Positions 15,633-23,900 of a stretch of 48,882 nucleotides of DNA are shown here, piece by piece. Source of the stretch: an uncultured Flavobacteriaceae bacterium (GTDB lineage Bacteria > Bacteroidota > Bacteroidia > Flavobacteriales > Flavobacteriaceae); NCBI GenBank assembly GCA_937959395.1, contig CALGLR010000044.1, positions 1-48,882 of the forward strand, in the 5' to 3' direction. The stretch's first letter is position 1. Each line of letters opens with the position of its first letter. Under the pieces are notes generated by a model. It searched no databases. It saw nothing but the letters and a program-made list of their open reading frames with translations, and was not told the origin of the DNA. Position numbers and translations under genes: made by a program.

Positions 15633-17169
15633 AAAAGCATACAATTGGATGGATAAGCAACTTGCCATGCGCAGCTACTACCAGCAATTACAAAATGATA
15701 ATGAGGTAACTCAAATAACGGTTACTAATTGCACCGATGTGATACGTAAGGTTTGTTTATGGGGCGCTAATGCGTGCGTACCTTTAACTGATCCCGTGTT
15801 TATCAATACCACTATAAGTAAGACCGTAAGCGTCCAAAGACAACCTCAAGAACTGATTTATAATCCAGTAAATGATGCCTTTTATGTTGTTAATCAATTT
15901 TCTGATTCTGTAACTGTTATAAGCCCGAAAGGCATTATTATTAAGACTATTCCATTGGTAAATCCAATTATAGCGCAAGACCCAGCGATTATAGTCTCGA
16001 ATACAACATTTCTATTACCAGGAACTAAAAGCCCTACTTCATTAGCTGTAAATACGAAATCGGATAGTACAGAGTACGGCATGGTTGCTGTCGCTTGTTC
16101 GGTGTCTAATGAAGTGTTTTTTATTAATACGGATTTCACCATTAATCGTGTAGAGAATGTTGAGATTAGACCTATTGATATCGTGTATAATGCATTTAAT
16201 GATTGCTACTTTACAGCAAATCTTGTCTCTGGTTCAATCACTAAAATTTGTACGCTACCAAACGTAAACAGCCTTCCTCCTATTGAATCCGCAAGAACAC
16301 TAGGCGTAAATGATGATAATGGTGATTTATATGTGCATAGTATTAAAACTGGTGAAATCACAATTTATGATAGTGTTGGAAATTTTAAAGGATCTGTAGG
16401 TAGTGTCATATCGGATATTATATCGTTCTCTTACCATCCCATAAATAAGCAGATGTATATCGGGTTAAACAATTCAAATCTTGTTTTAGTCATAGATCCT
16501 GTAACTTTTGGAGCAACCATTAAAATTGCAATTAATAACCCCGTAACATTAGCATATAATCCGCATGATAATTTAATGTATGTGGGCAGTGGTGAGGATC
16601 AAACATTGACTAGAGTAAATCTAGAGAACCAAATCGTTGATGCCATTAAAATAGGTGATTTTGGACTTGGGTTGGCCATAAGCGCTAAAGAGAATCTTGT
16701 TGCAGTTAGTGATGCCTCTACCAATACCGTTACCATTTCTGGAGAAGGAACGAAACCTGCTGTTACCGTTAATGAGGAGTATTATGAATACCGTGAAGAT
16801 TTTCAACATAATCCTACATTAATAGAACATGTGAAAATTTCAGCTTCAGGCGAAGATAGGTTGAACACCTTACAGTTAATTGAAGAGTCTGTATATGGCA
16901 AAGAATCATGTGATAGCCTGTCGTTAAGCAATTATCAAAGCCCTCAAAACTTTTGTAACATTTATGAAGTCTTTGAAATGGATGGAAACATTATTGATGG
17001 CCATATCACTTGGTGTTTTAAAATTAACCCAAAACAGGTCGTTACCTTTTTGATTTATCACAAGCAATTTGAGATGTATAACGTCCTTCCCGAAAAAACA
17101 AGAGTAGCTACTGGAGTCGAAATGAGTAAAGGCATTCCAGAAACGTGGCACGATAACAATCAAAACTAA
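15625..17169 (+). CDS. YVTN-type beta-propeller protein, candidate spike
   Basis: A 514-aa protein. Residues 70-370 contain repeated propeller blades of the YVTN type: LIYNPVNDAFYVVNQFSDSV, YHPINKQMYIGL, LAYNPHDNLMYVGSGEDQTL, LAISAKENLVAVSDASTNTV. The N-terminus (VTQITVTNCTDVIRKVCLWG) and the C-terminal 130 residues form separate domains. No signal peptide. In this gene block a receptor-binding or vertex spike protein is the natural reading; propellers are common in extracellular recognition proteins. It overlaps the metallopeptidase gene by 8 bp. Confidence 0.7.
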   Translation: MHKKAYNWMDKQLAMRSYYQQLQNDNEVTQITVTNCTDVIRKVCLWGANACVPLTDPVFINTTISKTVSVQRQPQELIYNPVNDAFYVVNQFSDSVTVISPKGIIIKTIPLVNPIIAQDPAIIVSNTTFLLPGTKSPTSLAVNTKSDSTEYGMVAVACSVSNEVFFINTDFTINRVENVEIRPIDIVYNAFNDCYFTANLVSGSITKICTLPNVNSLPPIESARTLGVNDDNGDLYVHSIKTGEITIYDSVGNFKGSVGSVISDIISFSYHPINKQMYIGLNNSNLVLVIDPVTFGATIKIAINNPVTLAYNPHDNLMYVGSGEDQTLTRVNLENQIVDAIKIGDFGLGLAISAKENLVAVSDASTNTVTISGEGTKPAVTVNEEYYEYREDFQHNPTLIEHVKISASGEDRLNTLQLIEESVYGKESCDSLSLSNYQSPQNFCNIYEVFEMDGNIIDGHITWCFKINPKQVVTFLIYHKQFEMYNVLPEKTRVATGVEMSKGIPETWHDNNQN

Positions 17170-17176
17170 TTATTAG

Positions 17177-17611
17177 ATGAATTCTCCCATTAATAGGGCT
17201 TTAAGCCAGTTTGGTGTGACCGAAATTGTAGGTAGGAAACACAACCCCACTATTGTTAACTATTTCAAAGAAATAGGACATAAATGGGTAATTACAGATG
17301 AAACCGCTTGGTGTTCTGCCTTTGTGAATTGGGTCGCACTCAAGACAAACGTAACGCGTAGTGGTAAACTAACAGCACGCTCTTGGCTCAATGTAGGTAT
17401 TAAGGTCAAGACGCCTCAATTAAATGATTTAGCCATCTTTTGGCGTGATAAAAAATCAAGCTGGAAAGGGCATGTCGGTTTCTTTATCGGTTATTCTGAA
17501 AGTCGGAATTATATCTACGTCTTAGGGGGCAACCAAAATAATCAGGTCAATATCAAAAAATATCCTGCCTATCGCCTTATTGGCTTTAGACGTTTACAAG
17601 CTCTTAAATAA
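17177..17611 (+). CDS. CHAP-like peptidoglycan hydrolase (TIGR02594-like)
   Basis: A 144-aa single-domain enzyme of the NlpC/P60-CHAP type. Cys46 lies in TAWCSAFVNWVAL, His99 in WKGHVGFFIGY and Asn119 in LGGNQNNQV, giving the Cys-His-Asn catalytic order. The pattern and length match the TIGR02594 family. It probably cleaves peptide cross-links in the host wall during entry or lysis. No signal peptide, so it is either virion-borne or released through a holin-like protein. Confidence 0.8.
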   Translation: MNSPINRALSQFGVTEIVGRKHNPTIVNYFKEIGHKWVITDETAWCSAFVNWVALKTNVTRSGKLTARSWLNVGIKVKTPQLNDLAIFWRDKKSSWKGHVGFFIGYSESRNYIYVLGGNQNNQVNIKKYPAYRLIGFRRLQALK

Positions 17612-17655
17612 AAAAGAATAAAAACGCATAATAATTCTATTACAGACGACATCAA

Positions 17656-18102
17656 ATGGCAATTCAAGTAAACATAGATAATCGTATTTTTTTAATTCCT
17701 GAAGCAGATGATCCCTGTGACTTATGGACTAGCTATTTTGCTAAACTCAAAAGTGAATTAGGACAAGAGAATGCCAAAATGATATGGCTCATTACTTGGA
17801 AATCGAATGGGTCTACTTCATGTACCACTAGTCCTAATTTCAATAAATGGTTATTGAAAAACGATCTTGATGTGTCTAATATGGCAACACGAACAGTTGC
17901 AGACCTATCAGAGATTGGAGGAAATATTTTTGGCTTTGGTAAGCGCTTAACTGCTGTTTTATCAATAGGTATTCCTGTGCTTCTTGCGCTAGTTCTGGTT
18001 GGTGTTATTGTGTTATTAAAAAATTCTACAAAGGAAGCGAATGTATCCGATTTAGCGATGCTCACACCAGTAGGTCGTGGCTTAAAATTATTAGGGAAAT
18101 GA
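17656..18102 (+). CDS. One-span membrane protein, 148 aa
   Basis: Residues 1-75 form a soluble domain with the line DPCDLWTSYFAKLKSELGQE and MIWLITWKSNGST. A strong transmembrane segment lies at about 100-122 (AVLSIGIPVLLALVLVGVIVLL). The short tail is basic. It overlaps the next gene by 4 bp (ATGA-type coupling). No family recognised; part of the membrane-protein cassette. Confidence 0.6.
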   Translation: MAIQVNIDNRIFLIPEADDPCDLWTSYFAKLKSELGQENAKMIWLITWKSNGSTSCTTSPNFNKWLLKNDLDVSNMATRTVADLSEIGGNIFGFGKRLTAVLSIGIPVLLALVLVGVIVLLKNSTKEANVSDLAMLTPVGRGLKLLGK

Positions 18103-18587
18103 GTATGACCTACAAAATTATTGGTTCAAGTTTAGGCGTGTTAATCGTTGGCACAACGCTTTTATCACTTCGAAAACGTAGTCGCGATTTGAGAACGAGC
18201 AAGCTATTAACCGCTATAAAAACACAATTGCAGCCAATAGCTTCTGGATTAATGTTACAAAATGCTTTTGACATTCACTATCTCAATAAGGTCTTGCAAG
18301 TTGAAAATCAAGAAGTATTAGTCTTAAAAACGACTACTGCTGCGCGTTACGCGGAACAGATTCATAACTCCTGGGGTGCTTGGTATCAAGGTGGTGATGA
18401 TGAAGAAAAAGTATATGCCGTATTGCGAAAAATGAAAGATAAAGTACAAGTATCGCAAGTCGCAAAAGCGTATCAAGACAACTATTCAAAAAACCTTATC
18501 GATACATTAAAAGAACGCTTTGAAAAAGAAGAAATAACCATAGTGCTTACTATTATTAAAGCACTACCTAATTACAGAATAGCATAA
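18099..18587 (+). CDS. Membrane-anchored protein, paralogue 1 of a repeated domain
   Basis: An N-terminal transmembrane helix (IIGSSLGVLIVGTTLLSL) and basic residues precede a soluble C-terminal domain (about 55-162): FDIHYLNKVL, ARYAEQIHNSWGAW, DDEEKVYAVLRKMKDKVQVS and ending IIKALPNYRIA. The next gene carries the same domain order, so the pair arose by duplication. An N-in, virion- or periplasm-facing position is likely. Role unknown. Confidence 0.65.
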   Translation: MSMTYKIIGSSLGVLIVGTTLLSLRKRSRDLRTSKLLTAIKTQLQPIASGLMLQNAFDIHYLNKVLQVENQEVLVLKTTTAARYAEQIHNSWGAWYQGGDDEEKVYAVLRKMKDKVQVSQVAKAYQDNYSKNLIDTLKERFEKEEITIVLTIIKALPNYRIA

Positions 18588-18588
18588 T

Positions 18589-19107
18589 ATGAAAATTTCA
18601 AAAACTGGATGGTGGATGATCGGGGGCGCTACTATTGGCGTGATTAGTATAGGTGCTTTTGTTGCGCTTTCACAAAAGCGTAATAAGCCAAATGCACGAT
18701 CCCAAATCACAACAAAACCCATTGGAAAAGGGGTGCAAATCACAACAGGAAATGTTGGTGTTATTAAGCAAGAACCTAATTGGAAAAACCCGTTTGACAT
18801 GAATTATTTAACAGATGTTCAAAAATGGGTCGCTCCAAAGCCCATTCAAGTTTTAGACGATGGTTCTGCAAAGCGGTATGCAAAAATCATTAAAAACGCT
18901 AAAGGCACATTTGGGGATGATGAAGACGCGGTTAAAGCTATTTTTAAACGCTTAAGAAATAAAACGCAAGTCGCTAGTCTTTCTAAAGCTTTTTATACAC
19001 TCTATAAAAAAGACATGTGGCACTACTTGAATAGTTTTTTAAGCAAAAATGAAATGAAAGTATATGTCTTAAAGTATATAAATCGATTACCTAATTATCA
19101 ATTATAA
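18589..19107 (+). CDS. Membrane-anchored protein, paralogue 2 of a repeated domain
   Basis: An N-terminal transmembrane helix (GGATIGVISIGAFVALSQ) precedes a C-terminal domain parallel to that of the preceding gene: FDMNYLTDVQ, KRYAKIIKNAKGTFGDDEDA, IFKRLRNKTQVASLSKAF and ending YINRLPNYQL. It begins 1 bp after the previous stop. Sequence divergence within the pair suggests an old duplication with possible division of labour. Role unknown. Confidence 0.65.
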   Translation: MKISKTGWWMIGGATIGVISIGAFVALSQKRNKPNARSQITTKPIGKGVQITTGNVGVIKQEPNWKNPFDMNYLTDVQKWVAPKPIQVLDDGSAKRYAKIIKNAKGTFGDDEDAVKAIFKRLRNKTQVASLSKAFYTLYKKDMWHYLNSFLSKNEMKVYVLKYINRLPNYQL

Positions 19108-19115
19108 ACAAATCA

Positions 19116-19556
19116 ATGGAACAAATGCAAACTAAAAAAGCAACCGCCTTTATCGCTAAACATAAAGATATTTTGGTGGTTAGTGGTGTCATTGTAGTCT
19201 TAGCTAGTGCTGCGGCGACCTACTATTATATGAAGAAAAAGAAATCGGCAACTAATAGTCCTGGAACGAACACCGCTTTTATGAACGCTAAGTCTTCTAT
19301 TGCTGCAAACGCATTAATTAATAAAAATGGATATCCTATAAAGCCTGGAAGTCGCCATCCAGAGGTGAAGATATTACAGCGTTATCTTAAAATCTACAAA
19401 GAAAACTTAGGAACTAGCGGTTCAAAACGAGATGGCGTAGACGGTATTTATGGCTCAAAAACAGCTATAGTTGCTCAAAAACGATTAAAGAAAACAGTAT
19501 TTACACAAGTCGATATTGCAGGAATGCGTAAAGCGCTTTTAAGTTTAGGAAAGTAA
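19116..19556 (+). CDS. Membrane-anchored peptidoglycan-binding-like protein
   Basis: A 146-aa protein with one transmembrane helix (ILVVSGVIVVLASAAATYYY, about 18-38). A C-terminal PG_binding_1-like domain follows (about 66-140): KPGSRHPEVKILQRYL and DGVDGIYGSKTAIVAQ, the usual GS-x-G-x-x-V-x-x-LQ ... DG-x-[FY]-G-x-x-T pattern. It probably tethers the particle or lytic complex to the wall. The next gene starts on its stop codon. Confidence 0.7.
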   Translation: MEQMQTKKATAFIAKHKDILVVSGVIVVLASAAATYYYMKKKKSATNSPGTNTAFMNAKSSIAANALINKNGYPIKPGSRHPEVKILQRYLKIYKENLGTSGSKRDGVDGIYGSKTAIVAQKRLKKTVFTQVDIAGMRKALLSLGK

Positions 19557-20062
19557 TGGGCGAGAAAAACATAAACAAAAGACTTATTGTTGCTGGCGGC
19601 TTACTGAGTTTAGGGGTACTAGGGTATCTTTTTTTTAGAGAACGAAAAGAGACCCGTGATGATACAGCACTTTCAATTATAGAAGAAATTAAACCGATAC
19701 TAACTAAAGATTCAGCTCCAGAGCAAAAGGAACGCATTGTTTCTGAAGAAAAAGAGAAACCTGAAGTTTCAATAATCGAAAAGAAGCCTGAAATAGTTAA
19801 AGTTCCCAAAGTACCGGAGAAGCCTAATGATAATTTCCCATTAAAACTAGGCAGTAAAGGGGAACGTGTTAAACAACTACAGGTCTATTTATTACGCCAT
19901 CACGGTGCTGCAGGTTTAGTGCATGATGTCTTTGATGAATTAATACAAGAACGCGTATTACGCTTTTTTAAAGTGAATGTCGTTTCAGAAAAACTATTTC
20001 AAGATCGCGATATGGATCGTTCTAAAACTAAGAAAATAGATGCAAAAAAAAAGAAACATTAA
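19556..20062 (+). CDS. Membrane-anchored protein with degenerate peptidoglycan-binding-like domain
   Basis: A 168-aa protein with an N-terminal transmembrane segment (LIVAGGLLSLGVLGYLFF), then a charged stalk (Glu/Lys/Pro rich, about 30-90). A domain starting FPLKLGSKGERVKQLQVYLL follows. It retains the GS-x-G-x-x-V-x-x-LQ half of a peptidoglycan-binding domain but has lost a clear DG-x-F-G half. It is paralogous in layout to the 19116 gene. The stop/start overlap (TAATG) implies coupled translation. Confidence 0.6.
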   Translation: MGEKNINKRLIVAGGLLSLGVLGYLFFRERKETRDDTALSIIEEIKPILTKDSAPEQKERIVSEEKEKPEVSIIEKKPEIVKVPKVPEKPNDNFPLKLGSKGERVKQLQVYLLRHHGAAGLVHDVFDELIQERVLRFFKVNVVSEKLFQDRDMDRSKTKKIDAKKKKH

Positions 20063-20288
20063 AGACTTAATTGACGATTTATTAGATAAAGACGGTCTCA
20101 AAACGGAGGTGACCGTAAGGCTAACGAATCAAACATTAACAAAGATTATTTTGGCGCTTTTAGCTTCTGGAGCTACTCTAATAATAATCACTAATATGAC
20201 TAAAAACTCAGTTCCTAATAATCAATTAACGAAGCTGCAAGCAGAGATTTCAACAATCAAATCAATTTTAAAAAAACAACTCAAATGA
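20040..20288 (+). CDS. One-span protein with C-terminal coiled coil, 82 aa
   Basis: A basic N-terminus (KKRNIKDLIDDLLDKDG) is followed by a transmembrane stretch (LTKIILALLASGATLIII, about 32-49). A short heptad helix (LTKLQAEISTIKSILKKQL) closes it. It overlaps its neighbours on both sides (23 bp and 4 bp), which supports a real coding frame. Function unknown. Confidence 0.55.
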   Translation: MQKKRNIKDLIDDLLDKDGLKTEVTVRLTNQTLTKIILALLASGATLIIITNMTKNSVPNNQLTKLQAEISTIKSILKKQLK

Positions 20289-20611
20289 CAGAAATTTTAA
20301 CACAAATATCAAACTATTTAAACAGCCTCGATTGGTCGTATATCTTAACTTTTATTATTCTCGCCTATGGCCTTAATCACTATCGTGCTACCGATTTTTT
20401 CTATCAGATTTTCAATCTTAAAATTGCGACACGTTACCGTGTGCTCATTATTGGTTTAATCTATGGCATACTGGTTTATTTAATACGTGATTACACCATT
20501 AATAAGGTCGAGTCCCTATTACAATCCTTTGTATTCGCAGTAGTCTTTCACAAGCTACTGCTAGAAAAACTCTTAATCAAATTGTTTCAAACAAATACCA
20601 AAGAAGAATGA
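20285..20611 (+). CDS. Multi-span membrane protein, holin candidate
   Basis: A 108-aa protein with about three hydrophobic segments: YILTFIILAYGL, YRVLIIGLIYGILVYLI and LQSFVFAVVFHKLLL. The tail is charged (LFQTNTKEE). Size, topology and position directly before two coiled-coil membrane proteins and close to a peptidase gene suit a holin. Holins are too diverse to confirm by eye. Confidence 0.5.
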   Translation: MTEILTQISNYLNSLDWSYILTFIILAYGLNHYRATDFFYQIFNLKIATRYRVLIIGLIYGILVYLIRDYTINKVESLLQSFVFAVVFHKLLLEKLLIKLFQTNTKEE

Positions 20612-20955
20612 AGAACTGGAAACCTTTATTATTAGTCGTATGGGTCATAGCACTTGTCCTTTTTTTAGTGTACTACATTATCCCTAATGAAAATCAAAAA
20701 GGAGATGCAGCCATTAGAGCATTAGAATATGAAAACGAAGAATTAATAGCTAAAGCTAAAGTATTAGAGCTTGAGATTAACCAACTCAAAAAACAAGCAA
20801 CACAAATACAGGGGCAAATAAAAAATAGTGATTTAAAAGTTGAACAATTAGAAATTGAATTAGATGAAAAAATTAATAGTATTAATAGCATGTCTGATTT
20901 GGACTTGTATGACTACTTCACAGAATTTAAAGCCGATAGTACAAAACATAAATAA
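20608..20955 (+). CDS. One-span coiled-coil protein, i-spanin-like
   Basis: A 115-aa protein: short basic N-terminus, a transmembrane helix (LLLVVWVIALVLFLVYYII, about 6-24), then a long heptad coiled coil (about 35-95: ALEYENEELIAKAKVLELEI...). This is the layout of inner-membrane spanins. The last 92 bp overlap another frame that starts with a signal-like sequence, as Rz/Rz1-type genes do. The resemblance is architectural only. Confidence 0.55.
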   Translation: MKNWKPLLLVVWVIALVLFLVYYIIPNENQKGDAAIRALEYENEELIAKAKVLELEINQLKKQATQIQGQIKNSDLKVEQLEIELDEKINSINSMSDLDLYDYFTEFKADSTKHK

Positions 20956-21283
20956 GACAACATATTTCTGTTTTAACGTCAAGCAATCCCGTTTTCTTGT
21001 AAAACGATTAGAACACAGTTTATATCAAGATCATATTATGGACACTCTTAAACAGACGCATTTTAAATGGCAAAAATTAGTAAAAAATAAAGACATAATC
21101 ATCTTTAGAATGGAACGCCAAATAAAACAGTTATACCGGGTTAATGAAAATAATATATTTCAGATTCAAGATTTGAATGGATTAATAAAAAAACAGAATA
21201 AAAAGATAAAACAAAATAAGCTACAACGCATGATTTTTAGTGGTGGCTTAATCATACTAACTGGATTAATAATAGCAAAATAA
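20864..21283 (+). CDS. Signal-bearing protein overlapping the i-spanin-like gene
   Basis: A 139-aa protein whose start lies inside the preceding gene in another frame. The N-terminus MKKLIVLIACLIWTCMTTSQ looks like an export signal; LIAC formally matches a lipobox but is very close to the start. A helical body and a C-terminal hydrophobic segment follow (MIFSGGLIILTGLII). A canonical o-spanin would lack the C-terminal span. The true start could also lie further in, so treat the first 30 residues with care. Confidence 0.45.
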   Translation: MKKLIVLIACLIWTCMTTSQNLKPIVQNINKTTYFCFNVKQSRFLVKRLEHSLYQDHIMDTLKQTHFKWQKLVKNKDIIIFRMERQIKQLYRVNENNIFQIQDLNGLIKKQNKKIKQNKLQRMIFSGGLIILTGLIIAK

Positions 21284-21798
21284 TGAGCATCGTAGGATAT
21301 CAAAGTAACTCCCCAAATAGAATTTTAATAAACAAACAGCGATTACTAAGTGTACCCGCCAATCATCTTAATCCAAATTTAGTATTTACGGCATTAAGTA
21401 ATAGTTACGCTATAGTAAATGAAAACTTAGTAATTGGAAAAGATATTAGGCTGCGTTCGCGGTCTGGAAGAAATGATTTTTCGGGATGGCAAGTCAGTCT
21501 GCCTTCCCCATTAGTTGCTAATCAAAGCGATGAACACTCCGGAATACTTTTAAGTGTAAAAGGAAATCAGTTTCTCTATGCAATAGATAATGAAGGTCGG
21601 GTATTATTATTTGGTTCATTAAAAGATAACGATGATGAATTGATTTTAAATTTCAACCCATACATAGCGCAATTACCACTTAATTACAAACCCTTTCCTG
21701 ATGTATCAGAAGAACGAAAAGAGGAACTAGAAACTACAACTGTAAAACCCAAGTTGAAGCGTCTCAAAAAAAAGAAAGTAAATCAAAATAATGTTTAG
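21283..21798 (+). CDS. Soluble beta-rich protein, 171 aa
   Basis: Starts on the stop of the preceding gene (TAATG). Residues 1-130 show alternating strands (FTALSNSYAIVNENLVIGKD, WQVSLPSPLV, GILLSVKGNQFLYAIDNEGR) and then a Lys/Glu-rich tail. No membrane segment. It may be a second capsid-surface or vertex protein. No family recognised. Confidence 0.55.
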   Translation: MSIVGYQSNSPNRILINKQRLLSVPANHLNPNLVFTALSNSYAIVNENLVIGKDIRLRSRSGRNDFSGWQVSLPSPLVANQSDEHSGILLSVKGNQFLYAIDNEGRVLLFGSLKDNDDELILNFNPYIAQLPLNYKPFPDVSEERKEELETTTVKPKLKRLKKKKVNQNNV

Positions 21799-21818
21799 CC
21801 GCTTGGCACACAAAACGT

Positions 21819-22139
21819 ATGGATATAGTAAAGATAATCACCATAGTACTGGGAGCTACAGGATGTTGGAAGCTCGTTGAAATGTTACTGCAGTATGGTG
21901 TTCAAAAACGATTAAAACATGCTGAAATAAGAAACTTAAATGTGCAAGCAAATAGTCTCGTAGTTGAAAACTATAAACTATGGGCAGAGAATATGGAAAA
22001 GCGTTTAAAACAGCTTGAAAGCAAGAATACATTAATGAATAAAACCATTACTAAACAAAGAGATCGTATTACGGAACTAGAAAAATATGTAGACCAGCTT
22101 GAAGCGGAAATACAATCTTATAAAAAATTTAAAAACTAA
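21819..22139 (+). CDS. One-span coiled-coil protein, 106 aa
   Basis: An N-terminal hydrophobic segment (IVKIITIVLGATGCWKLVEM) is followed by a long heptad helix from about residue 35 to the end (KLWAENMEKRLKQLESKN ... ITELEKYVDQLEAEIQSYKK). It is likely anchored in the inner membrane with an extended coiled coil. The stop is immediately followed by the ATG of a small gene. Confidence 0.55.
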   Translation: MDIVKIITIVLGATGCWKLVEMLLQYGVQKRLKHAEIRNLNVQANSLVVENYKLWAENMEKRLKQLESKNTLMNKTITKQRDRITELEKYVDQLEAEIQSYKKFKN

Positions 22140-22286
22140 ATGAATGTAAATAAAGGCAATAGTACGCTAAATTATCTTTTTGGAACCTTCATACTACTTA
22201 GCGCTATTAAAATAAGTACCGATTTATATGAACGCTACACCCAAAAAAAGACAAAAACTATAAATTATAATTGTGGTAAAAAATAA
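22140..22286 (+). CDS. Very small one-span protein, 48 aa
   Basis: ATG at 22140 directly abuts the previous stop. The protein MNVNKGNSTLNYLFGTFILL... has a weak hydrophobic segment (about 11-25) and a basic tail ending NCGKK. It overlaps the following GTG start by 14 bp. The tight spacing on both sides is the main support. Confidence 0.5.
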   Translation: MNVNKGNSTLNYLFGTFILLSAIKISTDLYERYTQKKTKTINYNCGKK

Positions 22287-22797
22287 CAATAAACATATTT
22301 ATTTTGGATTAGGCACTTTAACCCTTATTGGTTTAGGTGCTTTTGTTATTATTAGCAGCTCTAAACGAAAGAGAAAACGTTTTAAGTTCGTTAATCAAAA
22401 GTCTATGGATTTATCGGCTTTTGATAGTCCAGATCGTCCAGGTTCGGGACATTGTATGGATAAAGAATTAATTACAATGCTTCAGCAGCTTGAAATCCAA
22501 ACAGGTTATCCTATTTTTAAATGGATTAATTCTGGAGCGAGAAGCGCCTTTTGGAATTCTAAAGTTGGTGGCGTGTCTAATTCATCTCACAAAATGCCTT
22601 TTTGTAAAGCTGTGGATATTAAAGCGCCTTCAAAAGCAATACGAAATCGTTTGGTATTGGTAGCACGTAACATTGGTTTTAAGCGTATAGGAGTGGGTAA
22701 TACTTTTGTGCATTTAGATACCGACACCAATAAATCGCAATACGTTGCTTGGGGATATCCTTCTGGAAACAAACCAGAAATTAATCCGTTTGTTTAG
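22273..22797 (+). CDS. Membrane-anchored M15-type peptidase
   Basis: A 174-aa protein. The N-terminal transmembrane helix (about 9-30) and basic KRKRKRFK precede a Peptidase_M15-like domain. Zinc-ligand pattern: His106 (NSSHKM), Asp115 (KAVDIKA), His148 and Asp150 (FVHLDTD), preceded by SGARSAFWN. These enzymes cleave D-Ala-containing peptide bonds of peptidoglycan. It is the last gene of the late operon. The GTG start fits the spacing. It is probably the entry or lysis endopeptidase of the element. Confidence 0.8.
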   Translation: MVKNNNKHIYFGLGTLTLIGLGAFVIISSSKRKRKRFKFVNQKSMDLSAFDSPDRPGSGHCMDKELITMLQQLEIQTGYPIFKWINSGARSAFWNSKVGGVSNSSHKMPFCKAVDIKAPSKAIRNRLVLVARNIGFKRIGVGNTFVHLDTDTNKSQYVAWGYPSGNKPEINPFV

Positions 22798-23280
22798 ATT
22801 ATTATTTTTTTAGGGCTAAAGTAACATTCTCTAACAGGGTTTAAATCTGTTAGCCCTTTATCACAAGGTGATTGTTCTTTCTTACGTTGTTCAATACCCC
22901 AATCATAGCACCTTTTAATTTCTGTGAAGTTTGTCGCTCCTCTTGTAGCTTCTATACCGACTTTGTCTCTATCGACATTAATAGTCTCTATTATTTCATA
23001 CATTGTTCAGAACATCAATTCGAATGTAGGTCAAATCAAACTAATCGAGACAAGTTGTATTAATCATTATTACATTTGGTATTTACCTACTAAAAAGACG
23101 ATTCTGGTCAATAAAGCAAACACCAATCCATTGTCCACCTTCACCTTCGTTAAAATCTAATACGATTGCTGTAATAGTAAGGCTATCAAAACTAAACTTC
23201 AAAATCTGTCCGAACTTCACTGGGAGTTTAAAACAAGAATTAATTGAAAAATTATTGATTGAAGGAGAAAAATAGTACAT
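22797..23280 (-). pseudogene. Decayed small gene of unknown family
   Basis: Minus-strand frame from MYYFSPSINN... (23280) through VKFGQILKFSF, GQWIGVCFIDQNRLFSR. It then has a TAA, a TAG and a frame change near 23005, and continues as YEIIETINVDRDKVGIEATR ... CYDWGIEQRKKEQSPCDK. Joined, it would make a protein of about 160 aa. It is clearly coding-like on both sides of the lesions, so it is a broken gene. I do not recognise it; small proteins of this layout are often immunity-like genes of host chromosomes. Confidence 0.6.
22812..22857. repeat. Overlapping inverted repeats at the end of the late operon
   Basis: AGGGCTAA (22812-22819) pairs with TTAGCCCT (22850-22857), and CTAACAG (22831-22837) pairs with CTGTTAG (22847-22853). 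The two stems share the TTAG on the right and so exclude each other. It lies 15 bp after the last late gene. It may be a terminator, the right border or a recombination site. No matching copy was seen at the left border. Confidence 0.5.
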
Positions 23281-23349
23281 AAAAATTATTGTGAGAAAAG
23301 TACTTAATTTCGGTTTCTCACTAAGTTAATTTTACTTATTTTTATGTCA

Positions 23350-23900
23350 CAGTTCTTTGTTGTGGGTAGTTCTATTTCTCTATCCAAACTATTGCTCCAA
23401 AAATCATGACATTGTTTTAAAGTCATTGTAACCCATTAAATCTTCTTCAATTTCTTTTCCATTAAGTTCTATATGATTGATAAATTACTTAATTTCTTTA
23501 GGCGAAAACTTATCGTTGCATTTATAAAAATTTTCATCTTTAAAAACATGAAATTCTTTAGTAGTCCTTTTATAATTTCCTGAATTATTATATCAGATAA
23601 AGTTTGTTTCTTGATTGTTTTTAATCTTTCCCATTTTCCTTTCCCTTGCAACTCATTAAGTATTTGGTAAGTTTCATAAAGAATAAAGGTTCGTCGATTG
23701 GTTAAATTATGTTTTTCAAAATACTCTTTAAAATTTTTGTTAAATGTGTTTTTTGATTGGTTTGTAAGAGTGTAAAGGCCTTTTTTTTGATTTTTTCTTT
23801 AACCCAATGTTCTAAAATATTTATGATTTGCTCATCAGTATAATTTTCGGATGGTCTTTTTTTCAAATCTAAATATCCTGAATAATGATAGATATATCAA
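23350..23900 (-). pseudogene. Degenerate gene remnant
   Basis: Minus-strand pieces in different frames read KGKWERLKTIKKQTLSDIII, then NYKRTTKEFHVFKDENFYKC and FINHIELNGKEIEEDLMGYN. They have stops between and after them. They look like one gene broken by frameshifts. No family recognised. Confidence 0.45.

Noticed and set aside
8556-22797. Tailed-phage interpretation
   Set aside because: No terminase, portal, major tail, tape-measure or baseplate gene could be found among intact frames.
1360-22797. Integrative conjugative element interpretation
   Set aside because: No relaxase, VirD4-type coupling protein or Tra genes were seen; the FtsK/HerA-type ATPase is short and sits with capsid-like genes.
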